From PALSA-243 sp963743705 (GTDB lineage Bacteria > Acidobacteriota > Terriglobia > Bryobacterales > Bryobacteraceae): 64,000 nucleotides of DNA. This document shows, in pieces, positions 16,405 to 24,904 of the stretch (the stretch's first letter is position 1; every line of letters begins with the position of its first letter). The DNA lies in contig CAVUQS010000012.1 of NCBI GenBank assembly GCA_963743705.1, forward strand, positions 620,001 through 684,000, given 5' to 3'. Position numbers and translations under genes: made by a program. A model generated the notes under the pieces. That model had not been told where the DNA came from, ran no database searches, and saw nothing but the letters and a program-made list of their open reading frames with translations.

Positions 16405-19233
16405 ATGTTCAGACGCCGACGTTCGCACCTTGCTCTTCTTCTCTCCCTCGTGTTCTCCTATGCGGCGAGTGGCGGCCCCGCGCAATATGTGATTAGCACG
16501 TTTGCCGGATCTCCCGTCCGCGAAGGCGCGACCGCTACTAGCGTTTCCGTTTATCCGCGAACCATCACTCACGATGCCAGCGGCAACATCTACTTCGCCG
16601 ACTACACTCGCATCTACGAACTCAACGCCGGCGGCACGCTCTCGGTCGTCGCGGGTACCGGCTTCTACGGGCAGGGAGCCGACGGGGCGCCGGCCAGTAT
16701 GTCCGCTATCTCGTCGCCAAACGGTCTCGCATTCGATAGCGCCGGCAACCTGTATCTTTCCACGGGCAACCGGATCCGAAAGGTCGACGCCGCCACCCAC
16801 AACATCACCACGATCGCCGGTGGTCTGACCGGCGGATTCGCGGGCGACAACGGACCCGCCTCCGCGGCGTTGTTGAACGGAGTTTCCGGCATCGCCATCG
16901 ATAGCGTGGGCAATCTTTACGTCTGCGATAGCGTCAACAACCGCGTCCGGAAGGTCGCGCTCAGTACAGGCATCATCACCGCATTCGCGGGAAACGGCGC
17001 CACCGGCTCTTTGACCGGGACCAATGGAGACGGCGCCCAGGCAACCGCCGCGCAGCTGCAGGCGCCGTCGTCGATCGCCTTCGATAGCTCCGGCAACACA
17101 TACATCGCCGACCGCAATCACAACAAGATCAGAAAGGTCACAAGCAGTGGAGTCATCAGTACCATCGCCGGAACGGGTCAATTCGGATTCGCGGGCGATG
17201 GCTTGGCCGCGACCTCCGCTAATCTGGGCGCGCCGTATTCGGTGGTTGGCGACGCGTCCGGAAACCTGTACATCGGCGATACGAGCAACGTACGCATCCG
17301 CAAGCTTGTACTCGCGACCGGTATCATCACCACTGTTGCGGGCAGCGGCATCTCCGGATCTTCGGGCGACAATGGCCCCGCCCTTTCCGCCAGTTTCAGC
17401 GATCCCGTGGCTGTAGACGTTGACCGCGCCGGTTCGTTGTATGCCGCCGATCTCGAAGCCGGCACACTGCGCAAGATCATCTCGAGCGGCACCATCACGA
17501 CAGTCGCCGGCGGCGGGTCAGGCGGGGACGGCGGCGCGGGCCTGGATGCACAATTCAATTACCCGAGCCAGGTCGCGTTTAATCCGAGCGCGCATCTCAT
17601 CTACATTTCCGAAGACACCCGCATACGCGCCATGGATTCGGTCTCGGGCAAGATTTCAACCTTCGCAGGTACGGGCGTCTCCGGCTTCAACGGCGACAGC
17701 GGCCCCGCAACACAGGCCAGGCTTGGCCGTTTTGGCGCGCCCGCGGCGCTCGATGCATCGCATAACGTCTACATCGCCGATATCTCCAATCAACGCATTC
17801 GCAGAATCGATGCGGCGACTGGCGTGATCACGACGATTGCCGGAACCGGCGATACGGGCTTCAGCGGGGACGGCGGCGACGCAAAAGCCGCCAAGCTCAA
17901 CACGCCCAACGACGTCAAACTTGACAGCGCCGGCAATATCTATTTCGCCGACATGGGCAATCACCGTGTGCGCAAAATCGACGCCGTTTCCGGCGTTATC
18001 ACGACCGTCGCCGGTGGAGATACTCCGAGCAGCGCCGGCGGGTTCGCGGGCGATGGCGGCGCCGCCGCCAAGGCGCAGTTGCATAGCCCCGCCGGCATCG
18101 CTTTCGACGCCGCAGGCAATCTCTACATCGCGGATTACAACAACCATCGCATTCGTAAGGTCACGGCCGCCGGAGTCATTTCCACCATCGCCGGTTCCGA
18201 CACGCCCAACAACGCTGGCGGGTTCGCGGGGGACAACGGACCCGCTGTCAGCGCCCAAATGAACAAGCCATACTCGGTCTGCGCAGACGCCTCCGGCAAC
18301 CTGTTCATCGCCGAATACGGAGGCTCGCGAATTCGCCGCGTCGCTGTTGATGGCACGATCGCCACCATCGCCGGTAATGGAACGCCGGGATTCAGCGGCG
18401 ACGGCGGCATCGCAACCAGCGCTACGATCAATCAACCGCAAGGCGTGGCTGTCGATTCGGCCGGCCAGGTCTACATCTCCGACACGTTCAACATGCGCGT
18501 GCGTATGCTGACGCCGGTCCGGATCACCTCAGAAGGAATCGTGAACGGCGCCAGCAATCTGAGTGGCGCGATCGCCCCCGGAGAAATTCTGTCGATTTAC
18601 GGCACCGACTTCGGGCCGCCCCAGGGCGCGTCCGCCAGTCTGAATTCTTCGGGCAAGGTAGACGTCATCGCCGGAAGCACGCGCGTCCTCTTTGACGGCC
18701 AGCCCGGGCCGATCGCCTACGCCGTCGCCAACCAGGTGAACGTCATCGCGCCCTATTCGCTCGCGGGAAAATCCAGCACGCAGATACAGGTGGAGTATCT
18801 GGGGCAACTCACCAACCCAGTAACTATCCCCGTGATGGCGGCCGTCCCTGGCATTTTCAGTTATGATTCGAGCGGCAAAGGACAGGCCGTCCTGGTCAAT
18901 GAGAACGCCACCCTCAATACGCCATCGAACCCGGCGCCGCGCGGCAGCTATGTCTATTTCTACGCCACCGGCGAGGGGCAAACGAACCCCGGCGGAATCG
19001 ATGGAAAACTTGCGGCCGACCCATATCCGGCACCCGTGCTCTTCGCGGCAATCAAACTCGGTAGCAGCACCATAATGCCGCTTTACGCCGGCGCTGCGCC
19101 TGGATTCGTCGCGGGGGTTATGCAGGTGAATTTCCAGATTCCAGCGGATGCGCCCGCAGGCTCTGCGATTCCGCTCACGCTCTTGATCGGCGGCGCGCCC
19201 AGCCAGTCGGGCATTACAATCGCAATTCAATAG
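16405..19233 (+). CDS. Exported NHL-repeat beta-propeller with Solibacter TIGR03437 C-terminal domain
   Basis: 942 residues. After a signal peptide (about 1-27) there are about 11 NHL-type repeats of 50-60 residues up to residue 700, each with a variant of ITTIAGTG, FAGDNGPA and GNLYIADYNNHRIRKV. From about residue 705 comes the TIGR03437 domain: GIVNGASNLSGAIAPGEILS, IYGTDFGPP, IAYAVANQVNVIAPYSLAG and ATGEGQTNPGG, a domain nearly confined to Solibacter-like bacteria. NHL propellers bind proteins, peptides or RNA; the GDGG-rich loops could also bind calcium. Function is unknown, and it is likely surface-associated. Transcribed on its own from the promoter at 16369. Confidence 0.9.
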   Translation: MFRRRRSHLALLLSLVFSYAASGGPAQYVISTFAGSPVREGATATSVSVYPRTITHDASGNIYFADYTRIYELNAGGTLSVVAGTGFYGQGADGAPASMSAISSPNGLAFDSAGNLYLSTGNRIRKVDAATHNITTIAGGLTGGFAGDNGPASAALLNGVSGIAIDSVGNLYVCDSVNNRVRKVALSTGIITAFAGNGATGSLTGTNGDGAQATAAQLQAPSSIAFDSSGNTYIADRNHNKIRKVTSSGVISTIAGTGQFGFAGDGLAATSANLGAPYSVVGDASGNLYIGDTSNVRIRKLVLATGIITTVAGSGISGSSGDNGPALSASFSDPVAVDVDRAGSLYAADLEAGTLRKIISSGTITTVAGGGSGGDGGAGLDAQFNYPSQVAFNPSAHLIYISEDTRIRAMDSVSGKISTFAGTGVSGFNGDSGPATQARLGRFGAPAALDASHNVYIADISNQRIRRIDAATGVITTIAGTGDTGFSGDGGDAKAAKLNTPNDVKLDSAGNIYFADMGNHRVRKIDAVSGVITTVAGGDTPSSAGGFAGDGGAAAKAQLHSPAGIAFDAAGNLYIADYNNHRIRKVTAAGVISTIAGSDTPNNAGGFAGDNGPAVSAQMNKPYSVCADASGNLFIAEYGGSRIRRVAVDGTIATIAGNGTPGFSGDGGIATSATINQPQGVAVDSAGQVYISDTFNMRVRMLTPVRITSEGIVNGASNLSGAIAPGEILSIYGTDFGPPQGASASLNSSGKVDVIAGSTRVLFDGQPGPIAYAVANQVNVIAPYSLAGKSSTQIQVEYLGQLTNPVTIPVMAAVPGIFSYDSSGKGQAVLVNENATLNTPSNPAPRGSYVYFYATGEGQTNPGGIDGKLAADPYPAPVLFAAIKLGSSTIMPLYAGAAPGFVAGVMQVNFQIPADAPAGSAIPLTLLIGGAPSQSGITIAIQ

Positions 19234-19257
19234 CGCCGCGATCGAACGACGCCTAGC

Positions 19258-20550
19258 TCAAACGCTAAGCAGCACGCCACACGAAGTAAAGAGCTGGTCT
19301 GACGGCGTATCCACCGGCAGGGTGTAGCGTATAAATCTGGCAACCGCCAGCAGGCTGACATTGCCGTTTTGCGGCGGTACGTTGGCGGCGGGGAGAATGT
19401 CGCGCTGGAAACTCCATACTCCAAGGCTGGGCCCGGAAAGGGGCGCCACGCCGGCAATGGCATTCACGTGGTTGATGGCGTTCCAAACGGACAAGAGCCC
19501 GGAGGCGAGATAAGCCAGCTTGACCCTCCGCGCCAGCCGGATCCGGAATTTTCCATATAACGAAACGTCGGTGGAATCCGTGCTCAAAGGCGGCTCCAGT
19601 TGGTAAAGCGCCACCGAGCTGCTTCCCGAGAACCTTTCGACCGCCCCGTACTCGATGTTGGTGCCTATCACGTTGACCACGGGGAAACTCGCCGTATTCA
19701 ATAGTGGAGTAACTCCCGTCTTCTGAAACGGCAGCCATGGATCGTTCGAAACGTACGAGATGAGGAGCGCGGAAGCGAGTGTTTGTCCGGTCCAGAATCC
19801 CGGGGTTAGTTGCGCGATGCCGCCCACGATTTGATCGTGCTTCCCCTTCAAAAACGCGGAAGCAGGTTGGAGCACGCTCACGCTCCAGTTCTGTACGAAG
19901 TTCGGATCGATGCAGCCGCCCACTGCGAGAAAAGTAAATACCGCATCCAGATAGGCCGGAAGAATGTAAGTGTGATTGAAGGCCGTACCATCGGGATTGG
20001 ATGCAGGACTCTGTTGTCCATAACCGGGCAGCTTGTTCGGTGTGGACGACAACCACGGAGGGACGGGCGGCCAGTTGAGTTGCCAGTCGTTCCAATAGAT
20101 CTCATCGTTAAATGGCGTAAGCCAATTGGCATCGGGAGCGAGCGCGTTGATCGCGCTGGCGCAAATCTCCATCTGCTGCGTCACTTCATACGGGGACAAG
20201 GGCAGTTGGTTGACCAGGGACTGCAGGGAATCGAGCACGCCCTTCGCCGGAGCGAGCTGGTTTCCGATATCGGTAAGCCGTTGAATCAGATCCTCGGCTT
20301 TGAGCGTCTGGTCTAGTTGCGCGAAATCATTCTGGATCGTAGTCAGAATATTCTGCAGTTCCTGTTGCGTCTGGTCGCCTTGCGACATGAATGAGGCGGC
20401 CAACGAAACGATGCCAGCGATTCCGCTTGCGGCGCCTGCGATGTCGGCGATCGCGCCGATGGCCGTGCCTACGCCGTCATATGCAGCGGCATTGGAAATG
20501 CCGATGTTGTTCAGGGCGTTCGCCAGATTACTTTGCAGATCTTCAGCCAT
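19258..20550 (-). CDS. Unknown protein with hydrophobic Gly/Ala helical N-terminus (pore-former-like)
   Basis: 430 residues, no family recognised with confidence. Residues 24-55 form a Gly/Ala-rich hydrophobic stretch (GVGTAIGAIADIAGAASGIA and onward), followed by amphipathic coiled-coil-like helices (60-125) with LQNILTTIQNDFAQLDQTL. The remaining 300 residues are rich in W, P and aromatic residues with no repeats and look globular and beta-rich. No signal peptide. The helical-bundle-then-beta arrangement recalls alpha-pore-forming or delta-endotoxin-like proteins, but I see no signature that proves this. A strong GGAGG lies about 9 bases before the start. It follows the fibre-like gene by 27 bases, so the pair form an operon divergent from the patatin gene. 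Confidence 0.75.
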   Translation of the reverse strand: MAEDLQSNLANALNNIGISNAAAYDGVGTAIGAIADIAGAASGIAGIVSLAASFMSQGDQTQQELQNILTTIQNDFAQLDQTLKAEDLIQRLTDIGNQLAPAKGVLDSLQSLVNQLPLSPYEVTQQMEICASAINALAPDANWLTPFNDEIYWNDWQLNWPPVPPWLSSTPNKLPGYGQQSPASNPDGTAFNHTYILPAYLDAVFTFLAVGGCIDPNFVQNWSVSVLQPASAFLKGKHDQIVGGIAQLTPGFWTGQTLASALLISYVSNDPWLPFQKTGVTPLLNTASFPVVNVIGTNIEYGAVERFSGSSSVALYQLEPPLSTDSTDVSLYGKFRIRLARRVKLAYLASGLLSVWNAINHVNAIAGVAPLSGPSLGVWSFQRDILPAANVPPQNGNVSLLAVARFIRYTLPVDTPSDQLFTSCGVLLSV

Positions 20551-20577
20551 TTCGGCGCCTCCTTTTACATGGCTGCG

Positions 20578-21618
20578 TTATTGCAACGCGATCAGAACGG
20601 GAATCAGCGACTGCCCCGCTCCCAATGCGCGCAGCGCCTTGCCAATCACAGCGCCGAACGCCAAAGCCGGTTCGCCGGCCTTCATGGCGTGGCCAGCGGT
20701 AGGGGAGGTGGTGAGCAGGTCGCCTACTTGAATGGCTCCGAACTGGGCGTCCACTTTGCAATACACTTTGCCGACCAGCGCTATCGGCATGCGCTTGGCG
20801 GAGGAATCCTGGCGGTCGAGAATGATGGCCGGGCTGTATGCGCCGGCGCCGGAAATGACCCCCGCGACCTTCTTGTCGTAGCTTTGCTCGCTCGGCCGCA
20901 GGCATCCATTGTCATTCAGCACCATGACGGTGCCCGGCTCCGCATCGCAGGCGGCTTCGATGTCGAAATCCTCGGCGCAATCGGCGGCGGGCAGCCAGAC
21001 ATCGGAGGCGCTCAGCGTTCCCGTAACATATACTTGCCCATTCACTTGCAAGGTTCCATCGAACTGCCCTGCGTATTTGGCGCCCGTGCCGTACACGCCC
21101 ACGCCGCCCTCACCCGGACTGGAGGCCCACAGGCCGAATCCGCCTCCATTGTTGTTGGCCGATACGCCCGCATGCGACGGCGCGGAACTAGTGGAATTGA
21201 TAGCATCCTCGGTGGCGCTAACGGCAGCAACCGCCCACCCGCCCTGATTATTCGCGCTCACGCTTCCAGCAGTCAGTCCGCCGGTTACGGTGGCGTTGCC
21301 GTTGACCTGCAGCGGCCCATCGAATTTGCCGGCATAGAGTCCCCCGACTCCATAGATACCCACGCCGCCATTTGCGCCGTTAGTCAGGTTCCGTCCGGTA
21401 ACTCCGGCATGATAGGTTGAGCTGCTCTCCCCTACTACCGCGTCAAACGCGCTGCTCGCGCCGTAAACACCTGTTCCGGCCGATTTACCCGAAATCGCGG
21501 TGCCGGGAGTGTAATCCTTGGGCTTGGGCTTAGGTTCCTCGCTGACTACTTCAAATGTGGTCGAATCGGAGTTCAACGCAGTCGTGCTGCCCTGAAAGGG
21601 AAGACTAAAACCGCCCAT
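20578..21618 (-). CDS. Fibre-like repeat protein with C-terminal phage-tail-type processing/chaperone-like domain
   Basis: 346 residues. A Pro/Lys-rich segment (EEPKPKPKDYTPG) is followed by two long repeats of the type GVGIYGVGGLYAGKFDGPLQ / GVGVYGTGAKYAGQFDGTLQ, each leading into a VNGxxxVTG strand as in trimeric tail fibres. The C-terminal 130 residues (CAEDFDIEA, PGTVMVLNDNGCLRPSEQSY, KVAGVISG, VGDLLTTSPTAGHAMKAGEP) resemble the domain found at the end of phage and bacterial fibre proteins. No signal peptide. GGAGG precedes the start. The partner gene downstream is of unknown function. No other phage gene is present, so this is not evidence of a prophage. Confidence 0.75.
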   Translation of the reverse strand: MGGFSLPFQGSTTALNSDSTTFEVVSEEPKPKPKDYTPGTAISGKSAGTGVYGASSAFDAVVGESSSTYHAGVTGRNLTNGANGGVGIYGVGGLYAGKFDGPLQVNGNATVTGGLTAGSVSANNQGGWAVAAVSATEDAINSTSSAPSHAGVSANNNGGGFGLWASSPGEGGVGVYGTGAKYAGQFDGTLQVNGQVYVTGTLSASDVWLPAADCAEDFDIEAACDAEPGTVMVLNDNGCLRPSEQSYDKKVAGVISGAGAYSPAIILDRQDSSAKRMPIALVGKVYCKVDAQFGAIQVGDLLTTSPTAGHAMKAGEPALAFGAVIGKALRALGAGQSLIPVLIALQ

Positions 21619-21800
21619 GGGTAACCTCCTCTAACGGAATCTGTACGGCATCCGCGATGATTACTATCTCGTAATCGCCATCGCCAGGAACTAGCAAAAC
21701 TGCCAGCACCACCCATCCGGTGGTAAGGCCAACGCGGTGATCCTTGCCACGAATCACACGATGATAAGCTGGTTCACGCCTGCAAGCGCCGGAGGAACGG

Positions 21801-22919
21801 ATGACGTTTGAAGAACGTGTCAGCGATAAAGGCCAGAAAAAACTGCTAGCCCTCGATGGTGGCGGTATCCGCGGCGTGATCACGCTCGAGGTCCTCAAGC
21901 GGATCGAGCAGATCCTGCGCGACCGCGCCGCCAAGCCCGATCTTGTACTCTCCGATTATTTCGACTATATCGCCGGGACAAGCACGGGCGCGATCATCGC
22001 GAGCTGCCTTTCCATCGGCATGTCCGTGGAGGAAATCGCGAAGTTCTATGCCGAGACCGGACCGGCCATGTTCAGCCGGGCGGGAATGCTGAAGCGCTTC
22101 TGGTATAAGTTCAACGACGAGAGCCTGGCGGATCAGCTCAAGACAGTATTTGGCCACTATACGACCCTTGGCGATCCGCGGATCAGAACCTTGCTGATGC
22201 TTGTGATGCGGAATGCCACCACCGATTCTCCGTGGCCGGTCTCAAATAATCCGCGCGCGAAATATAACGATCGCAACCGCGATAACTGTAACCTGGACCT
22301 TCCGCTGTGGCAGTTAGTCCGGGCGAGCACCGCGGCGCCGACTTACTTCCCGCCCGAATGCGTCAGAATCGGGCAAAAAGATTTTCTTTTCGTGGATGGC
22401 GGCGTCACCATGTACAACAACCCCACCTTCCAGATGTTTCTGATGGCCACGCTCCAACCTTACAAGCTTCAGTGGCAGACCGGCGCCGACAAAATGTTGA
22501 TCGTTTCCGTGGGAACCGGGACCAGTCCGTCGCCGGATGCGAATCTGCAATCCGGCGAGATGAACCTGGCTTACCAGGCGAGCACGATTCCATCCGCGCT
22601 CATGTATGCCGCATTGAGCGAGCAAGACATACTTTGCCGCGTATTCGGCAACACTCTCGCCGGTTGCGAACTCGACCGGGAAATCAAAGATCTCAAGGGC
22701 GTAGCCGGCCCGGCGAAGGATAAGCTGTTCACTTATGCACGCTATAACGCGGAACTAAGCGAGGACGGGCTCACGCAACTGGGCCTGCCGAAAGTCCGCC
22801 CCGAACAAGTGCGCCAGATGGATTCAGTGGAATTCATTCCCCAAATGCAACTGGTTGGCCAGAAGATCGCCGAGATCGAAGTCAAGCCGGAGCACTTCAA
22901 CGGCTTCGCCCCGCGGTAA
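21801..22919 (+). CDS. Patatin-like phospholipase (CapV-like effector candidate)
   Basis: 372 residues. All patatin motifs are present: the oxyanion loop LALDGGGIRGVI, the nucleophile elbow AGTSTGAI (GxSxG) and the catalytic FVDGGVTMYNN aspartate. Patatins hydrolyse acyl chains of membrane phospholipids. No signal peptide or membrane segment, so it is cytosolic, as are the CapV effectors of CBASS. A strong GGAGGA ribosome site lies at 21792-21797. The gene is 20 bases upstream of the TIR-like/TPR/SLOG gene in the same direction, so they are probably cotranscribed. No CD-NTase is nearby, so classical CBASS is not supported. The lipase call is firm; its immune role is inference. Confidence 0.93.
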   Translation: MTFEERVSDKGQKKLLALDGGGIRGVITLEVLKRIEQILRDRAAKPDLVLSDYFDYIAGTSTGAIIASCLSIGMSVEEIAKFYAETGPAMFSRAGMLKRFWYKFNDESLADQLKTVFGHYTTLGDPRIRTLLMLVMRNATTDSPWPVSNNPRAKYNDRNRDNCNLDLPLWQLVRASTAAPTYFPPECVRIGQKDFLFVDGGVTMYNNPTFQMFLMATLQPYKLQWQTGADKMLIVSVGTGTSPSPDANLQSGEMNLAYQASTIPSALMYAALSEQDILCRVFGNTLAGCELDREIKDLKGVAGPAKDKLFTYARYNAELSEDGLTQLGLPKVRPEQVRQMDSVEFIPQMQLVGQKIAEIEVKPEHFNGFAPR

Positions 22920-22939
22920 TATCAAACAGCGTTACGGCC

Positions 22940-24904
22940 ATGACTACATTCATCGTGCGCCCCTTTGGCGAGAAGAACGGCGTCGACTTCGACAGGGTCG
23001 ATCGCGAGCTGATCTCTCCGGCATTGGACCGCCTGCAGATGACGGGCCGGACGACAGGCGAAATCGCGCGGGCGGGCAACATCCGCGCGGATATGTTCCA
23101 CCTGCTGCTGGTCGCCGACATCGTCATCGCCGATATCTCGATACACAACGCCAACGTGTTTTACGAGTTGGGCGTGCGCCATGCGCTACGCGATCGCCGG
23201 ACGTTTCTGCTGCGGGCCAGCATCGACGAAGTTCCGTTCGACTTGAAGACGGATCGCTATCTCTCGTACGATCCCGCCAATCCGTCGGCCTGCCTGGAGG
23301 CATTGGTCGACGCACTGGCCGCGACCCGCCGCAGCGACGTGGTCGATAGCCCGGTGTACAGCATGCTGCCGGGATTAACCGCGCCGGACGCTTCGGCATT
23401 CATTGTGGTGCCCGAAGATTTTCGCGAGGAAGTGGAGCGCGCGCGGCAGAACGCGCAAAAGGGCGACCTGCGTTTCCTGGCCTCCGAATTGGATGGCTTG
23501 CCGTGGCGGCGCGAAGGCATGCGCGTAGTGGGCGAGGCGCAATTTCGCCTGGGCGATTTGAAATATGCCGGCGAGACTTGGGAAGCGGTACGCCTGGAGC
23601 TGCCTTATGACTTAAAAGCGAATCTGCGCCTGGGCACCATTTACCAAAAGCTAGGCGATTTGGTCCGTTCGGATGAAGCGCTGCGCCGCGTCGTCGCCAT
23701 CAAGAGGATCGATCCAGAGAATCTCGCCGAAGCCCATGCCTTGCTTGGCAGCAACGCAAAAACAAAATGGGTGGGGGAGTGGACGGCGCAGCTGGATCTA
23801 ACCCAAAGGCAAGCCGAGGCGCTGCGTTCGCCGTTTCTGTTCGAAGCGCTCGACGAGTACAGGAGCGGCTTCGAGACCAATCCCAGTCACTTCTACTCGG
23901 GCCTCAATGCGCTGGCGATGGCCACGGCCGCCTCAGAACTGGCCGGCGTGCAGCCCGACGTCTGGCAGGAACGCGCCAATGACGCGGATGAAGCCGCCCA
24001 ACAGCTCAAGCAATACCGGACTCTGAAATCACAATTGACCGGCGCCGTCGAATTCTCGTTGCTGGCCTGCAAGCGGCGTCTGGAACGCGAAGGGCGGAAA
24101 GACCCTTGGCTCGCGCTCAGCTTCGCCGACTACAGCTTTCTGGTAGGAAGACCGAACGCACGGCAACTCTACCGCGATGCGCTCGCCGGACTGGATCCAT
24201 TCGCTGTTCAGACGGCTCGCCGCCAAATGGACTTGTTCCGCCGCCTGGGCATTTTGAGCGCATCAGTCAACGCCGTTGCGCCCCTGTTGGATGCGCCTGG
24301 GCCATCTCCGGCGGGAACGCAACCCATCAAGGTTCTTCTCTTCACCGGCCATCGCATCGACGACCCGGGGCGGCGGAATCCGCGTTTTCCGGCGGATCGC
24401 GAGGATATTGCGCGCGATGCCATCCGCAAGGCTGTCGCCGCGGAAGTGGGAGCGAATCCAAGTTCCGTTTTTGCCATCGCCGGCGGCGCGAGCGGCGGCG
24501 ATCTGCTGTTTCACGAAGCCTGCGAGGCTCTCGGCGTCGCGCGATCGTTGTATCTCGTCATTCCGCGCGACGAATACGTGAAGGCGTCCGTGGCGCCCTC
24601 CGGGCCCAATTGGATCGCGCGTTTCAACCACCAGCAGGCAAACTCCGGCTGCCGGGTTTATCAGCCGTCCGAATCGCTGCCGGTATGGCTGCAGGAGAAG
24701 AAAGACTACGGCGTGTGGCAGCGCTCGAATGCCTGGATGCTCTACAACGCGCTCGTCCTCGGGGGCGTCAACACCACGCTCATTGCCTTGTGGGACGGCA
24801 AAGGCGGCGACGGGCCTGGTGGAACGCAGCACATGGTGGAAGCCGCGGGCGACCGCGGCGCGCTGGCGATTATCCTGGACACCAAGAAGCTGTTCGGGCT
24901 TTAG
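22940..24904 (+). CDS. TIR/deoxyribosyltransferase-like (ASK/DUF4071-type) - TPR - SLOG protein
   Basis: 654 residues in three parts. Residues 1-125 have the Rossmann-like pattern FIVRPFGEKNGVDFDRV, ADIVIADISIHNANVFYELG, VRHAL, as in TIR-like domains and the N-domain of ASK-type MAP3 kinases (DUF4071, TRAFs-binding). Residues about 150-450 are alpha-helical, TPR-like (YAGETWEAVRLELP, RLGTIYQKLGDLVRSDEALR). Residues about 470-654 form a SLOG nucleotide-binding domain: KVLLFTGHRIDDPG, FAIAGGASGGDLLFHEAC, YLVIPRDEYVKASVAPSG. Family knowledge links such architectures to nucleotide-based conflict systems; in Thoeris, TIR proteins make a cyclic nucleotide sensed by SLOG. The coupling to the patatin is inferred from operon context. 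Confidence 0.82.
   Translation: MTTFIVRPFGEKNGVDFDRVDRELISPALDRLQMTGRTTGEIARAGNIRADMFHLLLVADIVIADISIHNANVFYELGVRHALRDRRTFLLRASIDEVPFDLKTDRYLSYDPANPSACLEALVDALAATRRSDVVDSPVYSMLPGLTAPDASAFIVVPEDFREEVERARQNAQKGDLRFLASELDGLPWRREGMRVVGEAQFRLGDLKYAGETWEAVRLELPYDLKANLRLGTIYQKLGDLVRSDEALRRVVAIKRIDPENLAEAHALLGSNAKTKWVGEWTAQLDLTQRQAEALRSPFLFEALDEYRSGFETNPSHFYSGLNALAMATAASELAGVQPDVWQERANDADEAAQQLKQYRTLKSQLTGAVEFSLLACKRRLEREGRKDPWLALSFADYSFLVGRPNARQLYRDALAGLDPFAVQTARRQMDLFRRLGILSASVNAVAPLLDAPGPSPAGTQPIKVLLFTGHRIDDPGRRNPRFPADREDIARDAIRKAVAAEVGANPSSVFAIAGGASGGDLLFHEACEALGVARSLYLVIPRDEYVKASVAPSGPNWIARFNHQQANSGCRVYQPSESLPVWLQEKKDYGVWQRSNAWMLYNALVLGGVNTTLIALWDGKGGDGPGGTQHMVEAAGDRGALAIILDTKKLFGL

Noticed and set aside
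19258..21618. Prophage or tailocin call for the fibre-like gene
   Set aside because: No terminase, capsid, sheath or integrase genes are visible around it; a single fibre-like protein is not enough.
21801..24904. Classical CBASS label for the patatin operon
   Set aside because: No CD-NTase, HORMA or E1/E2 genes are present; only the patatin resembles a CBASS effector.
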